A stretch of DNA of 64,000 bases from positions 1-64,000 of the forward strand of contig JAKBBP010000001.1 of NCBI GenBank assembly GCA_021808445.1, in the 5' to 3' direction. Both the position numbers and the translations under genes were made by a program. Shown here piece by piece: positions 18,489 to 27,039 of this stretch (position 1 is its first letter; the number at the start of each line of letters is the position of its first letter). Source of the DNA: Pseudomonadota bacterium (GTDB lineage Bacteria > Pseudomonadota > Gammaproteobacteria > Burkholderiales > Burkholderiaceae_C). Below the pieces are notes generated by a model. The model was not told the DNA's origin, made no database searches, and saw only the letters and a list, made by a program, of their open reading frames with translations.

Positions 18489-19414
18489 GCAGGATCGTCA
18501 TCAGCGAATTCATGGATGAACAGGCCGTGGATGGCTTGCGCGAGCATTTCGACGTTCGCTATGAGCCCGGCCTGGTGGACGATCCGCAGGCGCTTCGCGA
18601 TGCCCTGCGCGAGGCGCAGGCGCTGATCGTGCGCAATCGCACCCAGGTGCGTGCCGGCCTGCTCGAGCACGCGCCGGGCCTGAGGGTGGTGGGGCGGCTG
18701 GGCGTGGGGCTGGACAACATCGACATGGAGCTTTGCGCGCAGCGCGCCATCCGCGTCATCCCCGCGCTGGGCGCCAACGCGCAGGCCGTCGCCGAATACG
18801 TGATCGCGAGCGCCATGCTGCTGCTGCGCGGGGCCTATGCCAGCAGCGCGCAGGTGGCCGCTGGAGCCTGGCCGCGCGCGGCGCTGTCCGAGGGGCGCGA
18901 GATCGGAGGCAAGACCCTGGGGCTCGTGGGTTTCGGCGACATCGGGCGCCGGACGGCTCGCCTGGCGCAGGCCGTGGGCATGACGGTGGTGGCACACGAT
19001 CCGGCGCTCGCGGCGGACGCCCCCGCGTGGCGCGAGACCCAGGTACGCCGGCTGGAGCTCGATGAGCTGCTCCAGGCCTGCGACGTGCTCAGCCTGCATG
19101 TCCCCCTCACGCCGGCCACGCGCTCGCTTGTGGACGCGAATCGTCTGGCCCGCATGCGCCCCGGCGCCGTGTTGATCAACACGGCCCGCGGAGGGGTGGT
19201 CGACGAGGACGCGCTGGCCGAGGCGCTGCGCTCGGGTCGACTGGCTGGCGCCGCGCTCGACGTGTTCGAGCAGGAGCCGCTGGGCGCCGGCTCGGCCCTC
19301 CAGGGCGTGCCCGGGCTGCTGCTCACTCCCCATATCGCCGGGCTGACGCGGGAGTCCAACCTGCGCGTCAGCAGCCTGATCGCCGACCGGGTGGGAGCCT
19401 TCCTGCGCGGATGA
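18485..19414 (+). CDS. slcC: D-2-hydroxyacid dehydrogenase family, probable (S)-sulfolactate dehydrogenase
   Basis: IVISEFMDEQAV, GKTLGLVGFGDIGRR, NTARGGVVDEDAL; GTG start overlapping permease; context. Confidence 0.75.
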   Translation: MSRIVISEFMDEQAVDGLREHFDVRYEPGLVDDPQALRDALREAQALIVRNRTQVRAGLLEHAPGLRVVGRLGVGLDNIDMELCAQRAIRVIPALGANAQAVAEYVIASAMLLLRGAYASSAQVAAGAWPRAALSEGREIGGKTLGLVGFGDIGRRTARLAQAVGMTVVAHDPALAADAPAWRETQVRRLELDELLQACDVLSLHVPLTPATRSLVDANRLARMRPGAVLINTARGGVVDEDALAEALRSGRLAGAALDVFEQEPLGAGSALQGVPGLLLTPHIAGLTRESNLRVSSLIADRVGAFLRG

Positions 19415-20475
19415 GCCGCGCCCCTGGCCGTCCCGTTTCCCAAGAACCCTCATCGTCAGCTTCCATGTCCGTTCTGAGTCTTTCCCAAGCCACCGAGCTC
19501 GCCGCGGCCGCCCTGCGCGGCGCCGGTGCAGGCGCCGCCATGGCGCAGTCCACCGCGCAGGCCCTGGTCGCCGCCGAGTCGCAGGGCCTGGCCTCGCACG
19601 GCCTCTCGCGCGTACCCCAGTACAGCGCCCACCTGCGCCTGGGGCGGGTCAACGGCAGTGCCCAGGCAAAGGTGATCCACGCCCGCGCGGCGGCCTGCCT
19701 GGTCGACGCCGACGATGGGCTGGCCTTTCCCGCCTGCGAGCTGGCGGTGCGCGAGGCCATGCGGCGCGCGGGTGAATGCGGCAGTGCCTTCGCCGGGGTC
19801 ACCCGCAGCCACCACTTCGGCGCGGCCGCGCACCATCTGATGCCCCTGGCCGAGGCGGGCATGGTGGGCCTGGGCTTCGGCAACTCGCCCGCCGCCATGC
19901 CGGCCTGGGGAGGCAGGCGCGCGCTGTTCGGGACCAACCCCATCGCAGCCGTGTTTCCGCGCCGCGACGCCCCGCCCCTGGTCATCGACCTGTCGCTGTC
20001 GGAGGTGGCGCGCGGCAAGCTCATGGTGGCGGCCAAGGAGGGGCGCAGCATTCCGCTGGGCTGGGCGGTGGACCGCGACGGCCGGCCCACCACGGACCCG
20101 CAGGCCGGGCTGGAAGGCTCCATGCTTCCGGCCGGCGGGGTCAAGGGCGCCATGCTGGCATTGATCGTCGAGCTGCTGTGCTGCGCGCTCACCGGGGCCT
20201 CCTTCGGCTTCGAGGCGGATTCCTTTTTCGTGGACGAGGGCAACCGGCCCCGCATCGGCCAGGCCTTCCTGGCCATCGATCCGGGGGCGCTGGCGGGGGC
20301 GGATGTGTTCCACGAGCGCATCGAGACCCTGCTCGCGGCGATGTGCGCGGACGAAGGGGTGCGCTTGCCGGGCCAGCGTCGATTCGATCTGGCCGCCCGC
20401 GCGCGGCGCGACGGCGTCACGGTGCCGGATGCGCTGGAGCGCCAGTTGCGCGAACTCGCGGCGGCGCACGCCTGA
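19411..20475 (+). CDS. comC: Malate/L-lactate dehydrogenase family, probable (R)-sulfolactate dehydrogenase
   Basis: ESQGLASHGLSRVPQY, VTRSHHFGAAAHH, FGTNPIAAVFP, GSMLPAGGVKG; overlaps slcC; start 19411 or 19465. Confidence 0.78.
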   Translation: MSRAPGRPVSQEPSSSASMSVLSLSQATELAAAALRGAGAGAAMAQSTAQALVAAESQGLASHGLSRVPQYSAHLRLGRVNGSAQAKVIHARAAACLVDADDGLAFPACELAVREAMRRAGECGSAFAGVTRSHHFGAAAHHLMPLAEAGMVGLGFGNSPAAMPAWGGRRALFGTNPIAAVFPRRDAPPLVIDLSLSEVARGKLMVAAKEGRSIPLGWAVDRDGRPTTDPQAGLEGSMLPAGGVKGAMLALIVELLCCALTGASFGFEADSFFVDEGNRPRIGQAFLAIDPGALAGADVFHERIETLLAAMCADEGVRLPGQRRFDLAARARRDGVTVPDALERQLRELAAAHA

Positions 20476-20491
20476 CCCGCGGCCCGCGGCG

Positions 20492-21241
20492 ATGCTCATC
20501 GCCTGGCCGGCCCCCGATGCCGCGCTGGCCGCGGCAGGCGCCGTCATCCTGCTCGCCTACACGGTGTACGGCCTGACCGGCTTCGGCTCGTCGATCACCG
20601 CGGTTCCGCTGCTCACGCAATTTCTTCCGCTGCGGGAGGTGGTGCCGATGATGCTGCTGTTCGACCTCACCGGGGGCATCCTTGTGGGGCTGCGCAACCG
20701 CAGCCAGGTGCAATGGCCTGAGCTCGCACGCATGGCCCCGTTCATGGCCGCGGGCATGCTCCTGGGGCTCAGCCTGCTCCTGTACGCGCCGCAACGGGCC
20801 TTGCTGCTGGCACTCGGGAGTTTCATTTTCGCCTACGCGCTGTGGGCCCTGGTGCTGCGCCCGCCGGTGCGTCCGCTGCGGGCTGCGTGGGCGCTGCCGC
20901 TGGCCTTCGCCGGCGGGCTGTTCACGTCCATGTTCGGCACCGGGGGGCCCGTGTACGTGATCTACCTGGCACGGCGCATCCCCCAGCCCCAGGCCCTGCG
21001 CGCGACCATCAGCACCCTGATCCTCGGAAGCGGCCTGGTACGCCTGCTCCTGTTCTCCTCCGCGGGGCTGTACCACCAGCCGCAGGTGCTTCCCCGCGCG
21101 ATCCTGCTGTTTCCCTGCATGCTGGGAGGGCTGTGGCTGGGCACGCAGCTGCATCGTCGCCTGCCCGCGCATCGTGTCGTGCAGGCGGTGTGGGCGGTGT
21201 TGCTGGCGGCGGGCACCAGTCTGCTGCTGCGCAATTTCTGA
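20492..21241 (+). CDS. TauE/SafE family exporter, probable sulfite exporter
   Basis: YGLTGFGSSITAVPLL and GGLFTSMFGTGGPVYVIYLARR repeat halves typical of TauE/SafE. Confidence 0.85.
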   Translation: MLIAWPAPDAALAAAGAVILLAYTVYGLTGFGSSITAVPLLTQFLPLREVVPMMLLFDLTGGILVGLRNRSQVQWPELARMAPFMAAGMLLGLSLLLYAPQRALLLALGSFIFAYALWALVLRPPVRPLRAAWALPLAFAGGLFTSMFGTGGPVYVIYLARRIPQPQALRATISTLILGSGLVRLLLFSSAGLYHQPQVLPRAILLFPCMLGGLWLGTQLHRRLPAHRVVQAVWAVLLAAGTSLLLRNF

Positions 21242-21267
21242 ACCCGCCAGGACACCTCAGGACCGGC

Positions 21268-22158
21268 TCAGTCGGGCGCGGTGTCGGTGCACAGGGCCCT
21301 CAGGGAGCCGGCCAGCGGGCTGGCGCAGGCCAGCAGGCTGCCGGCCTGCAGCAGGCCGGGGGCCGGATCGATGGGCGCCACGTGGCCGCCCGCCTCGAGC
21401 ACGAGCAGGCTGCCCGCGGCGATGTCCCAGGGCTGCATTCCCCATTGCCAGAAGCCGTCGAGTCGCCCGGCCGCCACCCAGGCCAGGTCAAGCACCATGG
21501 AGCCGCTGCGCCGCAGCCCGGCACAGCGGCGCATGGCACGCAGCAAGGAGCCCTCGAAGCGCTCCAGCAGGGGCGAGCCCGGCTTGGGAAACACCGCCGC
21601 GAGCAGCGCCTGGTCCAGACGCGCGCAGTCGCTGGCGCGCAGGCGTTGGTCGCCGAGCCAGGCGCCGCCACCCGCGCTGGCGTGGTACATCTCGTCGCGC
21701 ACCGGGTCGTAGACCGCGGCGCACACCGGAACGTCGTGCCAGGCCAGCGCGATGGAAACGCAGTAATGCGGCACGCCATGCGCGAAATTCAAGGTGCCGT
21801 CGATGGGGTCGACGATCCAGGTATGGGCGGGTCGGTGCACGCCGCCGTGCGCTCCTTCCTGGAGCCCGCTTTCCTCGCCCAGCACCGCATGGCCGGGAAA
21901 GGCGGCGAGCAGCTCGCGAACGATCAGCGCCTCGGCCTCGCGATCGACGTCCGTGACCACGTCCGCGGGGCCCTTGGCGTGCACCCCCCAGCTGCCGCGG
22001 CGTTGCTGTGCCTCGCGCAGCAGGGCTCCCGCCGCGCCGGCCGCCGCGCGCGCGACGTCCAGGGCCTGTGCAGGCACGGCCTGCGCAGGCAGGCGGCCGG
22101 CCCGCGCAGCACCGTCCCGCGGCGGGCTGCCGGAGGAGGTGCTTCGCAAGGATGTCAT
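21268..22158 (-). CDS. Inositol monophosphatase family protein
   Basis: GPADVVTDVDREAE, GEESG, WIVDPIDGTLNFAHGVPHYCVSIAL; start overlaps the frdA-like stop by 4 nt. Confidence 0.88.
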   Translation of the reverse strand: MTSLRSTSSGSPPRDGAARAGRLPAQAVPAQALDVARAAAGAAGALLREAQQRRGSWGVHAKGPADVVTDVDREAEALIVRELLAAFPGHAVLGEESGLQEGAHGGVHRPAHTWIVDPIDGTLNFAHGVPHYCVSIALAWHDVPVCAAVYDPVRDEMYHASAGGGAWLGDQRLRASDCARLDQALLAAVFPKPGSPLLERFEGSLLRAMRRCAGLRRSGSMVLDLAWVAAGRLDGFWQWGMQPWDIAAGSLLVLEAGGHVAPIDPAPGLLQAGSLLACASPLAGSLRALCTDTAPD

Positions 22159-23921
22159 GCCGGGCCTTGGGCGACCGCGACGGCGGGGCCGGCGTCCAGC
22201 AGGCTCTGGCCCGGACGCACGCGGGAGAACACGACCGGCTCATGCCGCACTTCCGGCTCGCCCTCGATCTCGCGCACCACCGTGTAGGTGGAGGCTTGCA
22301 GGTCCCCCGCGTCGGGGTGGTCCTCGCGGAAATGCGCGCCGCGGGAATTCTCCCGGCTGGCCGCCGCCGCCGTGATGGCGCGGCTGACCTGGATCAGGTT
22401 GCGCAGATTCATCCAGTCGTGCCAGCGCAGGTTGAAGGCGCGGTCGGCCGCGCCGACGCCGGAGGCCAGCAATCGCTCGTGCAGCTCGCGAAGGCGCGCG
22501 CGTGCGCGCGCCAGCCCCGTGGCGTCGCGCAGGATGCCCACGTCGTCCCACATGCAGGCGTAGAGCTGCTCGCGGATCTCCTCCAGGTCGCCCGGAGGCT
22601 GGCGCAGGGGGCGTTCGTGCTCGACCAGCGCACGCGCCACGGCCTGCGCATCCGGCTCGCGGCGTCCGGGGTTGCGCCGCATCCAGGCGGCCATGGTCTC
22701 TCCGGCGATGCCGCCGAAGACGGTGGAGTTGGCCACTCCGTTGCCGCCCAGGCGATTGGCGCCGTGCACCCCGCCGGTATCCTCGCCGGCCGCGAACAGG
22801 CCATGCATGGCGGTGCTGCAATCCGCCTCGAACTCCACGCCTCCCATCATGTAATGGGCGGTCGGGACGACCTCCACCAGCCCGCCGGCAAGATCGAAGC
22901 CACAGTCGGCGCAGCGCTCCACCATGCCCTTGAACTGGCTGCGCACCCGCTCGGCGCCGAGGTGGGACATCTGGATGTACACACCCCCCGCCGGCGTGGT
23001 CCGCCCGGCGCGCATCTCCGCGTAGATGGAGCGCGACACCACGTCGCGCGTGGCGCGTTCGGCACGCGGGTCGTAGTTGTGCATGAAGCGCTCGCCGGCG
23101 CCGTTGAGCAGCCAGCCACCAGCTCCGCGCAGCCCTTCCTCCAGCACCGTGCCGGTCATGCGCGTGTGTTCGCCGGCCAGCAGTCCCGTGGGATGGAACT
23201 GCACCATCTCCATGTCGCGCAGGCGCATGCCGGCGCGCAGCGCCATGGCCAGGCCGTCGCAGCTCTTGTCCCCCGAGGGGGTGTGGAAGCGGTACATGGT
23301 GGGGCCGCCGCCGGTGGCCAGCAGCACCGCGCCGGCGCGAACCAGCACGAAGTCGCCCGTGCGCATGTCGATCATCAGCACCGCGGCCAGGCCGCTGCCG
23401 TCGGCGGCGGGAATCAGCTCCACCGCGCGGTGCTCCTCGAGCCGTTCGATGCCGCGCGCCCAGACCTGTTCGGCCAGGCGGTTGATGATCTCGATGCCGG
23501 TCAGATCCCCCTTGTGCACGGTGCGGTCGAAGGTCTGGCCGGCAAAGGCCTTCTGGTGCACGGTGCCGTCGGGGTTGCGGTCGAAGAAGCAGCCGAGTTC
23601 ATTCTCGAGTTCATGGATGCGCTCCACCGCCTTGGTCACCAGGGTCCACGCCAGGTCCTGGCGCGCAAGCCATTTGCTGCCCTCGATGGTGTCCATGAAG
23701 TGGCGCTCCACCGAGTCGCCGGGGGCCAGTGCCACGTTGTAGCCGCCTTGCACCATGCGGGTGCAACCGCATTTGCCCAGCAGGCCCTTGACGGCCACGG
23801 TGATGGACAGCTCGGGCGCCGCCTGGTGCGCGTGCAGCGCCGCGAACAGTCCGGCTCCACCCGAGCCCAGGATCAGGATGTCGGTATCCAGCTGACGCAG
23901 CCCCGCGAGCTCCGTGCTCAT
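22155..23921 (-). CDS. Succinate dehydrogenase/fumarate reductase-like flavoprotein subunit
   Basis: ILILGSGGAGLFAALHA, QFHPTGLLAGEHTRMTG, VPTAHYMMGGVEF, GANRLGGNGVANSTVFGG. Confidence 0.9.
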   Translation of the reverse strand: MSTELAGLRQLDTDILILGSGGAGLFAALHAHQAAPELSITVAVKGLLGKCGCTRMVQGGYNVALAPGDSVERHFMDTIEGSKWLARQDLAWTLVTKAVERIHELENELGCFFDRNPDGTVHQKAFAGQTFDRTVHKGDLTGIEIINRLAEQVWARGIERLEEHRAVELIPAADGSGLAAVLMIDMRTGDFVLVRAGAVLLATGGGPTMYRFHTPSGDKSCDGLAMALRAGMRLRDMEMVQFHPTGLLAGEHTRMTGTVLEEGLRGAGGWLLNGAGERFMHNYDPRAERATRDVVSRSIYAEMRAGRTTPAGGVYIQMSHLGAERVRSQFKGMVERCADCGFDLAGGLVEVVPTAHYMMGGVEFEADCSTAMHGLFAAGEDTGGVHGANRLGGNGVANSTVFGGIAGETMAAWMRRNPGRREPDAQAVARALVEHERPLRQPPGDLEEIREQLYACMWDDVGILRDATGLARARARLRELHERLLASGVGAADRAFNLRWHDWMNLRNLIQVSRAITAAAASRENSRGAHFREDHPDAGDLQASTYTVVREIEGEPEVRHEPVVFSRVRPGQSLLDAGPAVAVAQGPA

Positions 23922-24538
23922 GCGCGGGCTCCCGTGACGCCCAGCGCGGCCAGCACCTCCGAGCGGCGATCGCGCACTTGCGCGCGGACTTCGTCGTAGA
24001 GGCTGGCCCCGTGGCTGTCCATGCCCACCAGCAGGGGCCCGAAGTCACGGATGCGGAATTTCCACAGCGACTCGGGGTTGAGGTCATCGAGGTCGACGTC
24101 CTCGATCTGTTCGATCCAGGTGCTCTCCAGTGCCGCGGTGCCTCCCACGATGGCCAGGTACACGCCGCCGAGTTCACCCAGGGCGCGAAGCGAGTCCTCG
24201 CGCAGGCCCCCCTTGCCGACGATCATGCGCACGCCATGCTGCTGCATCAGCGGCCGCGTGAAGCGTTCCATGCGATCCGAGGTGGTGGTTCCGATGCACA
24301 CCGGGGCGTAGCCCGCCGGGTAGCGTGCATCCGCGGGTACCTTGCGCACGTTGGGCGCGGTGTGGATCACCGCATGGCCGCGCAGATCGAAGCGCGTGCT
24401 GCGCCCGCGGTCGAACATGTGGATCTGCGTGGCGTCACGGATACCGAACAGCGTCCGCTGCAGGGTCACCGTGTCGCCCACGCGCAGCGCGCGCACCTGC
24501 TCCTCGGTGGCGGGAGTGACGATCTCGTGGTGGGCCAT
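23918..24538 (-). CDS. Class I fumarase / L(+)-tartrate dehydratase beta subunit
   Basis: LRVGDTVTLQRTLFGIRDA, VCIGTTTSDRME, MIVGKGGL; 207 codons. Confidence 0.88.
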   Translation of the reverse strand: MAHHEIVTPATEEQVRALRVGDTVTLQRTLFGIRDATQIHMFDRGRSTRFDLRGHAVIHTAPNVRKVPADARYPAGYAPVCIGTTTSDRMERFTRPLMQQHGVRMIVGKGGLREDSLRALGELGGVYLAIVGGTAALESTWIEQIEDVDLDDLNPESLWKFRIRDFGPLLVGMDSHGASLYDEVRAQVRDRRSEVLAALGVTGARA

Positions 24539-24543
24539 GGTCT

Positions 24544-25419
24544 TCAGAACCCCCATTGCACGCCGGCCGCGCTCAGGCGCGCGCTGGCGCGGCGCGCCGA
24601 GTGGCATTGCATGTTCACGGCCACCGGATTCATGGTGATGTGGGTGGCGGCCAGCTCGATGTGCACGGCAAAGGAGGTGGAGTCTCCGCCCAGGCCCTGC
24701 GGTCCCACGCCCAGGCCGTTGACGGCCAGCGTGAGCTGGCTCTCCAGTGCGGCGCCATCGGGGTCCGCGCATGTCGTGCCCAGCGCCCGCGTGGCGGCCC
24801 GCTTGGCGAGCGCGACGCACAGATCCGAGGTTCCGCCGATGCCCACGCCGACGATGGTGGGCGGGCAGGTCTTGCCCCCGGCGGCGATCACACAGTCGAC
24901 GACAAAGGTCTTGATGGCATCGATGCCCTCCGCCGGAATCGCCATCTTGAGGAAGGAGTTGTTCTCCGAGCCGCTGCCCTTGGGGATCATCTCCAGTTCC
25001 AGAACGCCCGGGGCGTCGATGAAGTCGACATGGATCACCGGGACCTCGATGCCGCAGGAAGTGTGCTCGTTGCGCCGGGTCAGCGGATGCACCACGGAGG
25101 AGCGCAAGGGATGCTCGCGGGTGGCACGCTCGCAGCCGCGGCGCACCGCGGCCTTCAGCGCATGGCCGTCGAAGCGCAGGCCGCTGCCGATGCGCAGGTT
25201 GTAGATGGGCACGCCCGTGTCCTGGCACAGCAGGTTGTCTGTGCGCTCGGCCACCTCGATGTTGGTGACCATGGTGCGCAGCACCGACTTCGCGCGCCCC
25301 GAGGTCTCCGAGGCCTGCAGGCGCGAGAAGCCCTGCTTGATGTCGGGAGGCAGCATCTTGAGCGCGCGTAGGTAAAGCTCGCGCGCGATGTCCTCGACCA
25401 CCTGTGCTTGTACGTCCAT
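24544..25419 (-). CDS. Class I fumarase / L(+)-tartrate dehydratase alpha subunit
   Basis: LLCQDTGVPIYNLRIG, GSGSENNSFLKM, CPPTIVGVGIGGTSDLC. Confidence 0.9.
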   Translation of the reverse strand: MDVQAQVVEDIARELYLRALKMLPPDIKQGFSRLQASETSGRAKSVLRTMVTNIEVAERTDNLLCQDTGVPIYNLRIGSGLRFDGHALKAAVRRGCERATREHPLRSSVVHPLTRRNEHTSCGIEVPVIHVDFIDAPGVLELEMIPKGSGSENNSFLKMAIPAEGIDAIKTFVVDCVIAAGGKTCPPTIVGVGIGGTSDLCVALAKRAATRALGTTCADPDGAALESQLTLAVNGLGVGPQGLGGDSTSFAVHIELAATHITMNPVAVNMQCHSARRASARLSAAGVQWGF

Positions 25420-25444
25420 GTCCGTGCGTTCCTTGTCGCGCCGC

Positions 25445-25828
25445 TCAGCCCAGCAGCGCCAGCGCGTAGGCCATGCCGGCGGCCAGCGCGACCCCCAGCG
25501 AAAGGGCGATCCAGTCCTTGCGCAGCCCCGACCAGGGGCCGAACTCGATCAGCAGCAGCCGAAGCCCCCCGGTCATGTGCAGGGCCAGCAGGCTGACCAG
25601 CCCCCATTCGGCCACGTGTACCAGCGGCTGGTCGGCCCAGCGCACGAAGCCCTGCAGCGCATCGGCGCCGTGCAGCGCCTGCCCGAGGGCCCAGAAGTGC
25701 AGGGGCAGGAAGACCGCGAGCAGCAGTCCGGATACCCGATGCAGCCAGAAGGCCCACCAGGCGGGGTGGCGACGCGCGCGCAGATCATTGCGCCGGCGCG
25801 TCGGGCTCGCAGGGCTGCTCAGGCCCAT
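25445..25828 (-). CDS. SDH/FRD cytochrome b-type membrane anchor
   Basis: 127 aa, three hydrophobic segments, ARRHPAWWAFWLHRVSGLLLAVFLPLHFW and LLALHMTGGLRLLL. Confidence 0.75.
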   Translation of the reverse strand: MGLSSPASPTRRRNDLRARRHPAWWAFWLHRVSGLLLAVFLPLHFWALGQALHGADALQGFVRWADQPLVHVAEWGLVSLLALHMTGGLRLLLIEFGPWSGLRKDWIALSLGVALAAGMAYALALLG

Positions 25829-26181
25829 GTCAGCCCCCAGACAGCGCGCAGCCCTGCCGCCAGCAAGAGCACGGAGAACACCGCGCCCAGCGCGAGGGCC
25901 GCTCGCTCGCTCCAGCCCAGCCATTCCTCGGCGATGCGCGCCACCCCCACCGGCACATGCGCCGCGCAGGCCAGCACGAACAGGGCGTAGAAGGCGGCGA
26001 AGCCCAGGCTGTGGTGCAGGCGGCTCAGGATGGCCTGGGCGCTCAGGCCCTGGCGCACCGCCAGCACGATGATCACCAGGTGGGCCAGCACCAGCGGGGC
26101 CAGCAAGGCGGCGCTGGCCCTCTGCAGCAGCCACAGGCGCGATTGCAGCCGGGCGGTGCCGGCAAGGGACTGCGTGCTCAT
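25819..26181 (-). CDS. Second SDH/FRD membrane anchor subunit
   Basis: 120 aa, three hydrophobic segments, conserved His residues; overlaps both neighbours. Confidence 0.72.
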   Translation of the reverse strand: MSTQSLAGTARLQSRLWLLQRASAALLAPLVLAHLVIIVLAVRQGLSAQAILSRLHHSLGFAAFYALFVLACAAHVPVGVARIAEEWLGWSERAALALGAVFSVLLLAAGLRAVWGLTWA

Positions 26182-26912
26182 GGCCGCGTCCTCAGGCTCA
26201 GGCGCTTGAGCCCGGCCATGGCGCCTGTCGGGGCGATGCCCTTGGGACAGCGCTCGGTGCAGGAACCCTGGGTGTGGCAGGCATGGCAACCGCGGTTGCC
26301 CGAGACCGCCTGCAGGCGGGCTTCGCGCTGTACGTCACGCTCGTCGTTGACCAGGGTCCAGGCGCGGTTCAGGGCGGCAGGGCCGAGGAATTCCGGGCGC
26401 CAGGAGACCACGTCGCAGGAACCGTAGCAAACCCCGCAGCCGATGCATTCGATGCCGGCATCGGCCGCGCGGCGCCGGGCGCTGGCCGGATCCACCCGCG
26501 CGAAGTCCTCATGGCGGCTTCGGCTGCCGTGGAATCGGCCCATGGCGCCGGCCCATTTGTCGAAGAACTCGCGCATGTCCACTGCCAGGTCCTTGATCAC
26601 CGGCAGGTTGGGCAGGGGTGCGATCTCCAGCTCGCCGGCCGCCGAGGCCACCCGCGACACGTGGGTGCGGCAGGTCCAGCGCGCCACGCCGTTGACCTGC
26701 ATGGCGCAGGAGCCGCACATGCCCACACGGCAGGCATAGCGATAGCTCAGATCCGGGTCGAGGCGGCGCTGGATGTAGGTGACCACGTCGAGCACGGTCT
26801 GGCTGGGCAGGCGGGGTACCTCGTAGCGCACGAAGTCGCCGCTGTGCTTGCCGCGCCAGACCGACACACGCAACACGGCCGGGGCGGAATCGGGATCGGG
26901 GGCGGCGGACAT
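26178..26912 (-). CDS. SDH/FRD-like iron-sulfur subunit
   Basis: YACRVGMCGSCAMQVNGVARWTC [2Fe-2S], CIGCGVCYGSC [4Fe-4S], CHACHTQGSCTERCPKG [3Fe-4S]. Confidence 0.92.
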   Translation of the reverse strand: MSAAPDPDSAPAVLRVSVWRGKHSGDFVRYEVPRLPSQTVLDVVTYIQRRLDPDLSYRYACRVGMCGSCAMQVNGVARWTCRTHVSRVASAAGELEIAPLPNLPVIKDLAVDMREFFDKWAGAMGRFHGSRSRHEDFARVDPASARRRAADAGIECIGCGVCYGSCDVVSWRPEFLGPAALNRAWTLVNDERDVQREARLQAVSGNRGCHACHTQGSCTERCPKGIAPTGAMAGLKRLSLRTRP

Positions 26913-26931
26913 GGGGAAGCGCGGCGAGAGG

Positions 26932-26947
26932 CAATGCGAAGGCATTG
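26932..26947. promoter_or_regulatory. CAATGC-GAAG-GCATTG dyad 20 nt upstream of the iron-sulfur subunit start
   Basis: 6-bp perfect arms in the divergent intergenic region. Confidence 0.4.
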
Positions 26948-27039
26948 TGGTGGAGTCCGAGGAAAATCAAAAGCGAATGTTTGTTTGTGCCAGACCAAGA
27001 AAAACTTTAGGATGAGCCTTTGTCCCGGGGCTCCCTGCC

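Noticed and set aside
24544-25419. Plain housekeeping fumarase or tartrate catabolic gene
   Set aside because: Possible, but linkage to an atypical SDH-like complex and the sulfolactate cluster makes a dedicated role more likely; kept only as the null alternative.
26981-26998. TTGTTTGTGCCAGACCAA as a LysR box
   Set aside because: Only 5 of 9 dyad positions pair; too weak to claim.
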